Part shown: positions 42,790 through 51,447 of the stretch, piece by piece
Numbering within the stretch: the stretch's first letter is position 1
Layout: each line of letters begins with the position of its first letter
Origin: Actinomycetota bacterium
GTDB lineage: Bacteria > Actinomycetota > Actinomycetes > S36-B12 > CAIYMF01
Assembly: GCA_020161245.1 (NCBI GenBank)
Contig: JAIUOK010000001.1
Location: forward strand, 1 to 64,000
Direction: 5' to 3'
DNA length: 64,000 bases
Notes under the pieces: model-generated
Databases searched by the model: none
Told to the model about the DNA's origin: nothing
The model's input: only the letters and a program-made list of their open reading frames with translations
Program-made: the position numbers and the translations under genes

Positions 42790-42882
42790 GTAGGGCAGAC
42801 GCACTCCGCGTCGAGGTCGTAGACAGGCCCCGCGCCACCCCCAGCGCGACCCACCTCACACCCCAGTCCGAGGAGGCGGTCC

Positions 42883-43308
42883 ATGACCCCGTTCATGCTC
42901 CGTGTCGCCGACGTCCTCGGTGCCGAGCCGGAGGAGATCGACCTCCCCCAGCCGGCGCTGCGCCGGTCGGTGCTCCGCCCCGTAGGGAAGGGCAACGACA
43001 TCCACGTCGCGTACCGCGGCCTGACCGAGCAGCTCGTCTGCGAGGCCAACGCGATGCTCGCGCCCGAGGACGACCACATGACCCTCGTCGACGAGATCGT
43101 CGGCGACGAGATGCTCTACAGCGTCCTGTACCGCGGCCGTGCGGCCGTGGTCTCCACGACCTTCGGCGACGGCAAGGCCTACGGCCGCGTCGTCGCCGAC
43201 GGCCTCGACAACTCCGAGCCCCACGAGCTGGCCGGCCCCGAGTCCGTCGAGGACCTGCTCCTTCTCCTCCTCATGGAGTCGGACACACCGCGACACCCGT
43301 CCTACTGA
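42883..43308 (+). CDS. Unrecognised protein at the head of the phenol hydroxylase operon
   Basis: This 141-residue acidic soluble protein includes LVDEIVGDEMLYSVLYRGRAAVV and VEDLLLLLLMESDTPRHPSY. It occupies the place of the small assembly protein DmpK but is longer and not recognisably similar to it. A GAGGAGG site precedes the ATG and 44 bases separate it from dmpL. Position suggests an accessory role such as maturation or coupling of the oxygenase. This is inference. Confidence 0.7.
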   Translation: MTPFMLRVADVLGAEPEEIDLPQPALRRSVLRPVGKGNDIHVAYRGLTEQLVCEANAMLAPEDDHMTLVDEIVGDEMLYSVLYRGRAAVVSTTFGDGKAYGRVVADGLDNSEPHELAGPESVEDLLLLLLMESDTPRHPSY

Positions 43309-43352
43309 TCGAAACCCCAGCACACCACCGGATCTCCGGCCAGGAGGGAAGC

Positions 43353-44375
43353 ATGCAGTTCGAACTGCGTACGCAGGTGATCGAGCCGAAGCGCAAGACC
43401 TTCACGAACCTCGTGGAGCGCTACGGCGACCGCCCTGCCTCGCGCTACGAGGAGGGCTCGATCGATATCCAGCCCGTCGAGAACCTGCACTACCGGCCGC
43501 TCTACTCGGCCGACAAGGAGCACTACGACCCCAACTGGTCGGCGTTCAAGCTCGCCGACCCGTACTCGTTCACGGACCCGCGGCAGTACTACTACGCGCC
43601 GTACGTCCAGTCGCGCGCTGCGACGAACGAGGCGTTCGTGAAGACGATCGACTACGTCGAGTCGCGCGCGCTGTTCACCAAGATGCCCGCCGGCTGGGAC
43701 GCGCTCGTGGGCGAGGTCCTCGTCCCGCTGCGCCACTGGGAGGCCGGCACCGAGCTGGTCTTCATCGAGGGCGCCCGCTGGGCCTGGGGCACCACGATCG
43801 ACCAGTGCTGCACCTACGCGGCGTTCGACCGCATCGGCAACGCGCAGAACCTCTCCCGCATCGGCATCGTCTACGGCGACGGGCACGACCACGCGCTGGC
43901 CACCGCCAAGGACACGTGGCTGTCCGGCCCCGCCCTGCAGGGCCTGCGCCGCCTCATCGAGGAGCTGCTCGCGGGCGACGACTGGGCCAAGAAGGTCGTG
44001 GCCGTCGATCTGACCGACCGCCTGCTCTACCCGCTGATGTACGGCCACGTCGACGAGGCCGCGCTCACCGGCGGCGCCGGCGCCTACAGCCTCGTGGCGC
44101 AGCACTTCTCGTCGTGGTTCGCCGACCACCGCCGCTGGGTCGACCAGCTGATCAAGGTGTGGCTCGCCGACGAGACCTACGCCGAGAGCAACAAGGCCGC
44201 GTTCCAGGACGTCCTGGACGAGCGGTGGACGCAGATCGTCGAGGCCGTGACCGACCTGGCGGCCGCCGTCGACGCCCGCGTCCGCTGCGGCGCCGCCGAC
44301 GTCGTCGCTGCCAACGCCAAGGAGCTCGCCGCCGACCTGGCCGCTGCCGGCCTGACCGTCCCTGGAGGCAACTGA
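43353..44375 (+). CDS. dmpL: Phenol hydroxylase, beta subunit (DmpL-like)
   Basis: This 340-residue protein resembles the DmpL/TouE-type beta subunit of bacterial multicomponent monooxygenases (FTNLVERYGDRPASRYEEGS; YYYAPYVQSRAATNEAF; ADHRRWVDQLIKVWLAD). It pairs with the diiron alpha subunit at 44679 and lacks the iron ligands itself. An AGGAGGG site precedes the ATG. Its stop overlaps the dmpM start (TGATG), which suggests coupled synthesis. Length fits the family (about 330-340). Confidence 0.88.
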   Translation: MQFELRTQVIEPKRKTFTNLVERYGDRPASRYEEGSIDIQPVENLHYRPLYSADKEHYDPNWSAFKLADPYSFTDPRQYYYAPYVQSRAATNEAFVKTIDYVESRALFTKMPAGWDALVGEVLVPLRHWEAGTELVFIEGARWAWGTTIDQCCTYAAFDRIGNAQNLSRIGIVYGDGHDHALATAKDTWLSGPALQGLRRLIEELLAGDDWAKKVVAVDLTDRLLYPLMYGHVDEAALTGGAGAYSLVAQHFSSWFADHRRWVDQLIKVWLADETYAESNKAAFQDVLDERWTQIVEAVTDLAAAVDARVRCGAADVVAANAKELAADLAAAGLTVPGGN

Positions 44376-44665
44376 TGTCCGTGTCTGCTGAGCCGCGCCC
44401 CGTGGGCGTCGACCTTCAGGAGAACGAGGAGAACCGTGCCCTCGTCGAGGCCATCGAGGCCGACAACGAGGACCTGAACATCCGGCACATGCCGGGGATG
44501 ATCCGCCTGACCAAGAACGGCCGCCTGGTGATCAACCAGGCCAGCGTCGAGGCCCGCCTCGGGCGCCCGTGGGAGACCCACGAGTTCCAGCTGGCGATCA
44601 TCTCGTACTTCGGCGAGTTCGTTGAGTGGGATGACGACCAGATCGTCATCGCCTGGAACCACTGA
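44375..44665 (+). CDS. dmpM: Phenol hydroxylase coupling/effector protein (DmpM-like)
   Basis: This 96-residue protein of the MmoB/DmpM effector family contains VGVDLQENEENRALVEAIEAD and MIRLTKNGRLVINQASVEARLG. Effector proteins bind the hydroxylase and gate electron and substrate entry at the diiron site. Length matches the family (about 90). It lies between the beta and alpha subunit genes, as in dmpKLMNOP. Confidence 0.88.
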   Translation: MSVSAEPRPVGVDLQENEENRALVEAIEADNEDLNIRHMPGMIRLTKNGRLVINQASVEARLGRPWETHEFQLAIISYFGEFVEWDDDQIVIAWNH

Positions 44666-44678
44666 GGAGAGCTGCGAC

Positions 44679-46208
44679 ATGACTGTTCCCGCCCAGAAGC
44701 CCGTGCGCAAGCTCTCCATGAAGCAGCGCTACTCGGCGCTGACGCACGACCTCGACTGGACGCCCACGTACGTGACGGAGGAGCAGGTCTTCCCCCACAC
44801 GACGTTCGAGGGCATCAAGGTGCACGACTGGTCCAAGTGGGACGACCCGTTCCGCCTGACCGTCGAGGCCTACAACAAGTACCAGGCTGAGAAGGACCGC
44901 CGTCTCTACGCGGTGCTCGACGGCTTCGCGCAGAGCCAGGGCCAGCTCGGCCTCACCGACGCGCGGTACATGAACGCGATGAAGATCTTCCTGCAGGGCA
45001 TCCCGATCCACGAGTACGACGCCCACCGCAACTTCGCGTACCTCGCCCGCTACGCCAACGGCCCCGGCGCCCGCTTCGCCGCCCTGTGCCAGTCGCTGGA
45101 CGAGCTGCGCCACGCGCAGACCGAGATCCACACGCTGTCGCACTACAACAAGCACTTCGACGGCATGCACGACTGGCACAAGTGGAGCGACCGCGTCTGG
45201 TACCTCTCGGTGCCGAAGTCGTTCTTCGAGGACGCCCTCACCGCCGGCCCGTTCGAGTGGCTGATCGCCATCGGGTTCTCCTTCGAGTACCTGCTGACGA
45301 ACCTGCTCTTCGTGCCGTTCATGTCGGGTGCGGCGTTCAACGGCGACCTGCCCACCATGACCTTCGGCTTCTCGGCGCAGTCCGACGAGTCGCGCCACAT
45401 GACCCTGGGTCTCGAGGCGATCAAGTTCATGCTCGAGCAGGACGAGGACAACCTCCCGATCGTCCAGGACTGGCTCGACAAGTGGTTCTGGCGCGGGTAC
45501 CGGCTCATCTCGCTCGTCGCCGGGATGATGGACTACATGCTCCCCAAGCGGGTGATGAGCTGGAAGGAGGCCTTCGAGCTCTACTTCGAGGAGCAGATGC
45601 TCGGCGGCCTGTTCAAGGACCTCGAGTACTACGGGATCAAGCCTCCGCGCCACGTCGACTGGGCGATCGGCGAGAAGGAGATCCTGTCGCACCAGGTGTA
45701 CTGGATCCTCTACCAGTACAGCCACGCCGCGGCGTTCAGCACCACCATCCCGGACGCCGAGGACCAGGCCTGGCTCGAGCAGGCCTACCCGGAGACGTGG
45801 CCCGTCTACCGCGACACCGTGTGGAACAAGGCGCAGCGCGTCATGGACGAGGGCGGCCGGTACTTCAACCCGGGCCTCCCCCAGCTGTGCACCGTGTGCC
45901 AGATCCCCATGGGCTTCACCGAGCCCGGCGACCCGCTGACCCAGTGCCAGCGCCAGTCGGTCTACGAGGGCGAGCGGTACGACTTCTGCTCCGACGGCTG
46001 CCAGTGGATCTTCGACCGCGAGCCGGTCAAGTACCGCCAGTCGTGGCTGCCCGTGCACCAGATCTTCCAGGGCAACTGCGGCGGGCCGACGCTGCCGGAC
46101 GTGGCGGCCTGGTACGGCCTCCAGCCCGGAGACGGCGCCGAGTACCTCGGCTCCCCCGACCACCAGAACTGGCTGGCCTGGCACGGCCAGGCCCCGCAGG
46201 AGGGCTGA
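44679..46208 (+). CDS. dmpN: Phenol hydroxylase, diiron alpha subunit (DmpN-like)
   Basis: This 509-residue catalytic subunit carries the diiron ligands E112, E142, H145 (DELRHAQ), E203, E237 and H240 (SDESRH), the two E-x-x-H helices of bacterial multicomponent monooxygenases. With the beta and gamma subunits it forms the hydroxylase that inserts oxygen into phenol to give catechol. The C-terminus has CTVCQIPMGF and CSDGCQWIF, a Cys pattern common in this subunit. A GAGGAG site precedes the ATG. Overall similarity and gene order point to DmpN. Confidence 0.92.
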   Translation: MTVPAQKPVRKLSMKQRYSALTHDLDWTPTYVTEEQVFPHTTFEGIKVHDWSKWDDPFRLTVEAYNKYQAEKDRRLYAVLDGFAQSQGQLGLTDARYMNAMKIFLQGIPIHEYDAHRNFAYLARYANGPGARFAALCQSLDELRHAQTEIHTLSHYNKHFDGMHDWHKWSDRVWYLSVPKSFFEDALTAGPFEWLIAIGFSFEYLLTNLLFVPFMSGAAFNGDLPTMTFGFSAQSDESRHMTLGLEAIKFMLEQDEDNLPIVQDWLDKWFWRGYRLISLVAGMMDYMLPKRVMSWKEAFELYFEEQMLGGLFKDLEYYGIKPPRHVDWAIGEKEILSHQVYWILYQYSHAAAFSTTIPDAEDQAWLEQAYPETWPVYRDTVWNKAQRVMDEGGRYFNPGLPQLCTVCQIPMGFTEPGDPLTQCQRQSVYEGERYDFCSDGCQWIFDREPVKYRQSWLPVHQIFQGNCGGPTLPDVAAWYGLQPGDGAEYLGSPDHQNWLAWHGQAPQEG

Positions 46209-46212
46209 TCCC

Positions 46213-46536
46213 ATGGCAGTCAAGGCGATGTACGACTACGACTGGCCGTCCCGCTCGGCCGCCGAGTTCTACGGCGACGACCAGCTCGTGCACGTGTGGT
46301 TCCGCGGCAACGTCTTCTTCGTCTCGGCACAGACGTTCCGGTTCCCGAAGGCGATGCCCTTCGGCGAGCTGGTCGGTCTGTGCAAGGGCTTCTTCGCGGC
46401 CGACCCGGACTTCGTGCCGGACGCGATGGACTCCGCGAACTGGAAGGTCGACGGCCAGCCGATCACGCCGGACCTCGACCGTTCCCTGGAGGAGAACGGC
46501 GTAGGACACAAGAGCCTCGTCGAGTTCACGCTCTGA
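46213..46536 (+). CDS. dmpO: Phenol hydroxylase, gamma subunit (DmpO-like)
   Basis: This 107-residue protein (MAVKAMYDYDWPSRSAAEFY; FRGNVFFVSAQTFRFP) corresponds to the DmpO gamma subunit, found only with phenol-hydroxylase-type complexes. It is small and acidic, and its role is structural within the (alpha-beta-gamma)2 hydroxylase. It starts 4 bases after the alpha-subunit stop. Family length is about 118, so this member is slightly short. Confidence 0.85.
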   Translation: MAVKAMYDYDWPSRSAAEFYGDDQLVHVWFRGNVFFVSAQTFRFPKAMPFGELVGLCKGFFAADPDFVPDAMDSANWKVDGQPITPDLDRSLEENGVGHKSLVEFTL

Positions 46537-46555
46537 TCAGAGGCCTCTGCTGGAC

Positions 46556-46590
46556 GACGCCGCTCCCGGTCATCGGCCGGGAGCGGCGTC
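46556..46590 (+). terminator. Hairpin between dmpO-like and dmpP-like genes
   Basis: A perfect 14-bp stem (GACGCCGCTCCCGG with 46577-46590) and 7-base loop begin 20 bases past the gamma-subunit stop. Short direct repeats (AGCAATGAC) follow. This may partly terminate or process the message, giving less reductase than oxygenase. Confidence 0.55.
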
Positions 46591-46669
46591 GCTCCACCGG
46601 ACCAGCACTGCCAGCAATGACAGCAATGACAGCACGCACCCGCACGGACGAACGGACGAGGAGCACCTC

Positions 46670-47734
46670 ATGACGGCGGAGTACCAGGTCACCATCGAGC
46701 CCCTCGGGCGCGAGGTCACCTGCCGCGAGGACCAGACCATCCTCGACGCCTGCCTGCGCGCCGGCGTCTGGATCCCCCACTCCTGCACCCACGGCACGTG
46801 CGCCACGTGCAAGGCCGAGGTGCTCGAGGGCGAGGTCGACCACGGCGAGGCGTCGTCCTTCGCGCTCATGGACTTCGAGCGCGACGAGGGCAAGTTCCTC
46901 CCCTGCGTCGCCCGCCCGCGCGAGGACCTCGTCTTCGAGGCCGACGTCGACGTCGACGAGGACATCCCCGTCTACCCGGTCGAGGACTACGCCGGCACCG
47001 TCGTCGCACTCGAGGACATCGCGCTCGACACCAAGCGCGTCGTCATCGAGATCGACCGCGACCTCGCCTTCAACGCAGGCCAGTACATGGCGCTCTCGGT
47101 GCCCGGCCACGACGGCGTCACCCGCACGTACTCGATGGCCAACCCGCCCTCGGAGACCCGCCGCCTCGAGTTCCAGATCCGCCGCACCGCTGGCGGTCTG
47201 GCCACCGACGGCTGGATCTTCAAGGACCTCGCGGTCGGCGACGCCATTGCGCTCGCCGGCCCCTACGGCCGCTTCGTGCTCCGCGAGGACCGCAGCGAGC
47301 CGGCCATCATGATCGCCGGAGGCACCGGCCTCGCCCCCATCGCCGCGATGATCCGCCACGCGCTGCTCGACGACGTCGACAGCGTCGGCACGCTGCACCT
47401 CTACCAGGGCGCGCGCACCCGCGAGTGGATGTACGACGTCGACCACTTCCGCCAGCTCGAGGCGGAGTTCCCGGGCCGCTTCGTCTACCGGCCGTGCCTG
47501 TCGGAGGAGGAGGCCGAGGGCTTCGCGACCGGCATGGTCACCGACGTCCTCAACGCCGACCACGAGACCCTCAAGGGCCACGTCGGCTACGTCTGCGGGC
47601 CGCCCGCGATGGTCGAGGCCGCGCTCAAGACGCTCATGCTCAAGCGCCTGTTCCCGAGGGACATCTTCAAGGAGGAGTTCCTCGATATGAGCGCTGCCGC
47701 CACGCAGGTCCGCTCCCCGCTCATCAAGAGGTGA
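46670..47734 (+). CDS. dmpP: Phenol hydroxylase reductase (DmpP-like)
   Basis: This 354-residue reductase has an N-terminal plant-type 2Fe-2S domain (C39, C44, C47, C79), an FAD-binding domain with RTYSMANPP, and an NAD domain with GGTGLAPI. It passes electrons from NADH through FAD and the iron-sulfur cluster to the diiron hydroxylase. The ATG is separated from dmpO by 133 bases that hold the hairpin. The 2Fe-2S-FAD-NAD order is that of DmpP and MmoC. Confidence 0.9.
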   Translation: MTAEYQVTIEPLGREVTCREDQTILDACLRAGVWIPHSCTHGTCATCKAEVLEGEVDHGEASSFALMDFERDEGKFLPCVARPREDLVFEADVDVDEDIPVYPVEDYAGTVVALEDIALDTKRVVIEIDRDLAFNAGQYMALSVPGHDGVTRTYSMANPPSETRRLEFQIRRTAGGLATDGWIFKDLAVGDAIALAGPYGRFVLREDRSEPAIMIAGGTGLAPIAAMIRHALLDDVDSVGTLHLYQGARTREWMYDVDHFRQLEAEFPGRFVYRPCLSEEEAEGFATGMVTDVLNADHETLKGHVGYVCGPPAMVEAALKTLMLKRLFPRDIFKEEFLDMSAAATQVRSPLIKR

Positions 47735-47739
47735 CGACG

Positions 47740-48084
47740 ATGGCCCGCATCCACGTCCAGGGCACCGAGGTCGACATCACCTCCTACCCCGGCGAGACCG
47801 TGCTCGACGCGCTCAAGCGCACCGGCAACGCGATCCGGGTCGGCTGCCGCCGCGGCGGCTGCGCGATCTGCAAGGTCGAGGTCGTCGAGGGCACCTACGA
47901 GTACACCCGCCCCATCGCCGACAAGGTCCTCACCGACGAGGAGGTCGAGCGCGGCACGTGCCTGACCTGCCGCGCCGTGCCGACGAGCGATCTCGTCGTG
48001 TCGCTGGCCGGCCACCACGAGCGAGTCGACACCCTCATGGCCTTCTTCACCCGCAACCTCAAGGAGACCAGCACCGCGTCGTGA
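47740..48084 (+). CDS. Plant-type 2Fe-2S ferredoxin (DmpQ/XylT-like)
   Basis: This 114-residue ferredoxin has C36-x4-C41-x2-C44 and a fourth cysteine in CLTCR (C74 or C77). In meta-cleavage operons such ferredoxins (XylT, DmpQ) reactivate catechol 2,3-dioxygenase by reducing its oxidised iron. The extradiol enzyme is encoded nearby on the other strand, so that role is the likeliest. It follows dmpP by 5 bases and ends the catabolic operon. Confidence 0.85.
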   Translation: MARIHVQGTEVDITSYPGETVLDALKRTGNAIRVGCRRGGCAICKVEVVEGTYEYTRPIADKVLTDEEVERGTCLTCRAVPTSDLVVSLAGHHERVDTLMAFFTRNLKETSTAS

Positions 48085-48140
48085 CCTCGACCGCGACGCT
48101 GTGCGCCGCCGGCGGAGGCGGCAGTACCGGCATCAGCGCG

Positions 48141-48743
48141 TTACAGCGGATCGCAAGAGTCGCCAGCTTGCCCAGGGCACATCGCGATGGCGAATGCCGA
48201 CGTGGTCGTTCGTTCGTCCCCTGACGCATCTGTGTAGCGGATGAGTAACGCCTTGGTGGATGCCGGAACGGCGGGCGCTGTCACCGTAACCGCGAGTTCG
48301 ACACGCTCCGGTTGCGTTCCCTCCGGCGGAGGGCCATCCAGCCCGACATTCGCACGGGACTGCTCGTCGCAGACGTTGGTGACTGCCCTCTGGCTCTTCT
48401 CCGCCTGGGTCAGGCCCAACGTCGATAGATCACCGAGCCCGTCGCCCTGGGGCACATCTCCGAGCGGTATGTAGCGGACCGCGAAGTCGACGACTGACAG
48501 GCCGTTGCTCGGTTCGACGGCCTCGACAGACGTGATGGTGACCGACCCCGGCGCGTCGAGGCACAGAGGGATTCCGCCTTCGCTCAGAAGATCATCGGCT
48601 GCCATGCCGACCACGCCAACGCCGACCCCGCCGTAGACGGGCGAGTAGAGCTGGGCGTCCTGCTCGGCCCACGGCAACGACGAGCACCCGGCGATGCCTC
48701 CGACGAGGCACATCAGGACGACCGGCAAGACCCCCCGCTTCAT
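48141..48743 (-). CDS. Putative exported lipoprotein
   Basis: This 200-residue protein starts MKRGVLPVVLMCLVGGIAGC with a lipobox (GIAGC) at about residue 20. The mature part is a beta-rich hypothetical domain with several Cys. No named family is recognised. Base composition here is less GC-rich than the catabolic operon next to it, hinting at a different origin for the 48.1-49.7 kb patch. Confidence 0.65.
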   Translation of the reverse strand: MKRGVLPVVLMCLVGGIAGCSSLPWAEQDAQLYSPVYGGVGVGVVGMAADDLLSEGGIPLCLDAPGSVTITSVEAVEPSNGLSVVDFAVRYIPLGDVPQGDGLGDLSTLGLTQAEKSQRAVTNVCDEQSRANVGLDGPPPEGTQPERVELAVTVTAPAVPASTKALLIRYTDASGDERTTTSAFAIAMCPGQAGDSCDPL

Positions 48744-48792
48744 GCGAGTCAGAATGCCTGTTCCTCCACCCAGATGCGGTGCAGAACGGCAC

Positions 48793-48978
48793 CTATCCGA
48801 GGGTGAGGCTCACAGTGACCTCTGTCCCGAAGTCGGCCGAGGACACGTGGTGATGTCCATCGAAGTCTTGCTCCCGGAGCATCTGATCAAGGGTGTCGCG
48901 GAGTTCGGCTGCCTCTGCGGCGGTGAGCCACAGGTAGGCGGTCGTGAGCGGTTCGCCGGGTGAGCCCTCGATGCGCAT
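48793..48978 (-). CDS. Hypothetical small protein
   Basis: This 61-residue protein opens MRIEGSPGEPLTTAYLWLTA and carries AAEAAELRDTLDQMLREQDFD and HHHVSSADFGTEVTVSLTLG. It looks like a short alpha/beta chain with a His triplet. The frame continues upstream to 49191 without a convincing start, so the ATG at 48978 is chosen. No family was recognised. It sits between a lipoprotein gene and another hypothetical gene on the same strand. Confidence 0.45.
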   Translation of the reverse strand: MRIEGSPGEPLTTAYLWLTAAEAAELRDTLDQMLREQDFDGHHHVSSADFGTEVTVSLTLG

Positions 48979-49054
48979 GCGTCGATGATGCCTGACAGGT
49001 CGCCTAGGGGATGCGGGCGAGAACGGCACTTCGGCTCGGCGGCTATGCGGCTCG

Positions 49055-49648
49055 CTACCGCTCCACGCTCCTGCTGTAGTCGAGCGTGAAGGCGCGTTCG
49101 ACCCACGATGTACCACCGCGATCACCATCGGGATCGGAGACTTCACCCGCTTCGATGGCTCGCCTGCGTTCAGCAAGTTCCGCCGATACATCTCGGACTT
49201 CGGCGACGTGACCCCCGTCGACTAGCAATTCCAGGACGCGCTCGAACTTCCACGCCGGGTGAAAGCCCATGTGCACGTAGTGGGTCTGGATGAACCCGTC
49301 CCCGACAAGCAGGCCACCAGAAAGTTGCCTCGGCGCGTTGAGCCCGGAGAACAGGAAACCCGGTCCCTTCCAGGAGGTATCGCGGGTCGGACGCACACCT
49401 AGCAGTGACGTTTGTTCGTCGATCTCGACCCCACCGATCGTGGATCCGTCACCGACGAGGAGGTCTGATAGGACGAGTTGCTTGTCGACTATCGCGAACG
49501 TTGCGACGTAGCCCCGCCAACACGCTGAGCTCATGAAATGCGCGGCAAGGTCGTACTCCGCAGGATCGAACAAGGTGCCCCCCGACACCCCAACAAGCGA
49601 GTAGGTGCGACCGTCAACTACGACGTCATCTGCGATCTGCGCGGTCAT
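49055..49648 (-). CDS. Hypothetical protein in lower-GC patch
   Basis: This 197-residue protein contains GGVEIDEQTSLLGVRPTRD, FLFSGLNAPRQLSGGLLVGD and YVHMGFHPAWKFERVLELLVDGG. Codon use is visibly less GC-rich than the flanking genes. Proteins of this kind occur as isolated hypothetical genes in actinobacterial variable regions. An immunity or SMI1-like role would be a guess, so none is claimed. The start ATG at 49648 is the longest. Confidence 0.55.
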   Translation of the reverse strand: MTAQIADDVVVDGRTYSLVGVSGGTLFDPAEYDLAAHFMSSACWRGYVATFAIVDKQLVLSDLLVGDGSTIGGVEIDEQTSLLGVRPTRDTSWKGPGFLFSGLNAPRQLSGGLLVGDGFIQTHYVHMGFHPAWKFERVLELLVDGGHVAEVRDVSAELAERRRAIEAGEVSDPDGDRGGTSWVERAFTLDYSRSVER

Positions 49649-49818
49649 GCGCCCATGATCACGGACAGCGCCCGGGATTGCCGAGAGACACGGTTATACC
49701 GCCGCCTATTGCCGGTTATCGCGCGGGCCAGCGTGCTGGTTGCGCCGATGTGATGACGTGCCTGTGGCCCGAGCGCCCCTCTCGGGCGTCGGGCTCAGGC
49801 GGTGCGACGAGGTCGGGG

Positions 49819-51438
49819 TCAGGCGGCGACGGGGTCGCCGGGTGGGGGTGGTTCGGGTGGGTGGCCGCGGCGGAGGCGTTCGGCGAGCAGGGTGCCGTCG
49901 CGTCCGAGGTAGCCGGTCTCCGGCGGTCGGAACACCCAGTGGCGCGGGTCGCCGTCGGGGTGGCCGGGGTCGGCGAGGATCCGCCAGCGTCCTTCGTGGA
50001 CGAGGTGGTGGTGCCGCGAGCACAGCAGGATCAGATCGGACAGGCAGGTCGCGCCGCCGCGCTCCCACGGCAGCACGTGGTGGGCCTCGCAACGGGACGC
50101 GTCGACGCGGCAGCCGGGGAACATGCAGTGCTGCTGCCCGGCGGCCAGCGCCTTGCGCTGGGCCTTGGTCGCCGTCCTCGATTCGCGGCCCACGCAGTGC
50201 ACGGAGGCGCACCGGCCGACGAGGTCGTGGGCCTCCGACGGATCCATGAGCCCGTCGAGGTCGACCAGCCGCGGCCCGCTCCCGCCGTCGATGCCCGCGC
50301 CGTCGCCGCCCTGGCAGGTGCAGGGGGCGAGCTGGTCGGGGTGGCCGCCGGCGGCGGTGTCGCGGGCGGACCGCTGGTGCTTCACCAGCGAGGTGTGCGA
50401 GGTCGGGGCGATGCGGGTGCGGTCGGGGACGAGGCCGTTCACATGGATCTCTGTGACCTTCGCATCGCACAGGATCCGGGCGGCGGTCTCGTTCGCGACG
50501 GTGACGGGCTCCTGCCCCGGGACGAGGAGCTGCGCGGGCCCGCCGGCGGCGTGGATGTCCTCGCTCACGAGCAAGGACACGTGGGGTGCCTCGCCGTGCT
50601 TGGTGCCGACGAGCTGCTCGTCGAGCAGGCGCCGGATGAGGGCCTCGAACACCTCGGCGTACAGCCGCGGGCGGGCGAGGCGGGCGCGGCGCTCGTCCTC
50701 GGCCTCGTCCCCGGTCGGCTGCAGCTCCTCCGGAAGGGAGCCCTCGCGGAAGCGGCGGTCGACCTCGGCATCCAGGACGGTCTTGAACGCGGCGCCGGTC
50801 ACGGCGTCGAGCACCATCGTGACGCGGGACTGGGTGCCGACCTGCGCGAAGCGGACCTCGCGGCGCTCGAGTGCCTCCAGCGCGCGGCGGGCGGCGGCCT
50901 CGGGGTCGAGGTGGAAGATCAGCGACCGGCACACCTCCTCCACGTCGGCGACCGTGCCGACCTCCGCGACCGGGACCACGATCGCCTCGCCGCGGGCGCG
51001 CGCCTCGTCGCGCGCCTGTCCGCGGAGGTCCGCCACGGCGTAGTCGATCCCGCGGACCGCGACCAGGACCGCGTCGGGATGGAACCGGCCGGCCAGCACG
51101 CCGGCCTTCAGGGCCGGGTAGCGGTCCACGCCGGTCCCGAGGCGCTGCAGCTGCGACGCGCCCGCGCCGGAGATCCCGACGCCGTCGCGGAAGAACGCCT
51201 TCACGCTCATGAACCCCGACGTCCGCAGATCCCCCGAGTCCCGCGACGCCTTCCCCAGCACCGCGGCCGCCACACTCCCGAGCCCGGCAGCGGCGACCAG
51301 ATCCCCGGCCAGGCCCGCCTGCGACACCCCGTCCAGATCCCGATGATCGCCCGCAGCGAGCTGTTCCCCGATCAGCTCGGCTGTGGAAAGCAGCAGCGCG
51401 ACGTTCGCGTCGAGGGTCTGCTGCTGGGTGGTGGTCAT
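49819..51438 (-). CDS. DUF222/HNH endonuclease protein (REP13E12-type)
   Basis: This 539-residue protein has an N-terminal DUF222 helical domain and a C-terminal HNH nuclease motif, CEAHHVLPWERGG with SRHHHLVHEG (about 450-484). These repeat proteins are common in actinobacteria and occur in several copies per genome. They are probably selfish or recombination-linked, with no defined function. The leader upstream of the ATG is duplicated at 204-246. It overlaps no other gene. Confidence 0.88.
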   Translation of the reverse strand: MTTTQQQTLDANVALLLSTAELIGEQLAAGDHRDLDGVSQAGLAGDLVAAAGLGSVAAAVLGKASRDSGDLRTSGFMSVKAFFRDGVGISGAGASQLQRLGTGVDRYPALKAGVLAGRFHPDAVLVAVRGIDYAVADLRGQARDEARARGEAIVVPVAEVGTVADVEEVCRSLIFHLDPEAAARRALEALERREVRFAQVGTQSRVTMVLDAVTGAAFKTVLDAEVDRRFREGSLPEELQPTGDEAEDERRARLARPRLYAEVFEALIRRLLDEQLVGTKHGEAPHVSLLVSEDIHAAGGPAQLLVPGQEPVTVANETAARILCDAKVTEIHVNGLVPDRTRIAPTSHTSLVKHQRSARDTAAGGHPDQLAPCTCQGGDGAGIDGGSGPRLVDLDGLMDPSEAHDLVGRCASVHCVGRESRTATKAQRKALAAGQQHCMFPGCRVDASRCEAHHVLPWERGGATCLSDLILLCSRHHHLVHEGRWRILADPGHPDGDPRHWVFRPPETGYLGRDGTLLAERLRRGHPPEPPPPGDPVAA

Positions 51439-51447
51439 GTGGCAAGG

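Noticed and set aside
48141-49648. Toxin-immunity or defence cluster
   Set aside because: Lower GC and hypothetical genes invite it, but no toxin, nuclease, immunity or antiphage motif could be identified in these proteins.
49819-51438. Homing endonuclease or active transposon
   Set aside because: No intron, intein or terminal inverted repeats were seen; the DUF222/HNH repeat family explains the gene.
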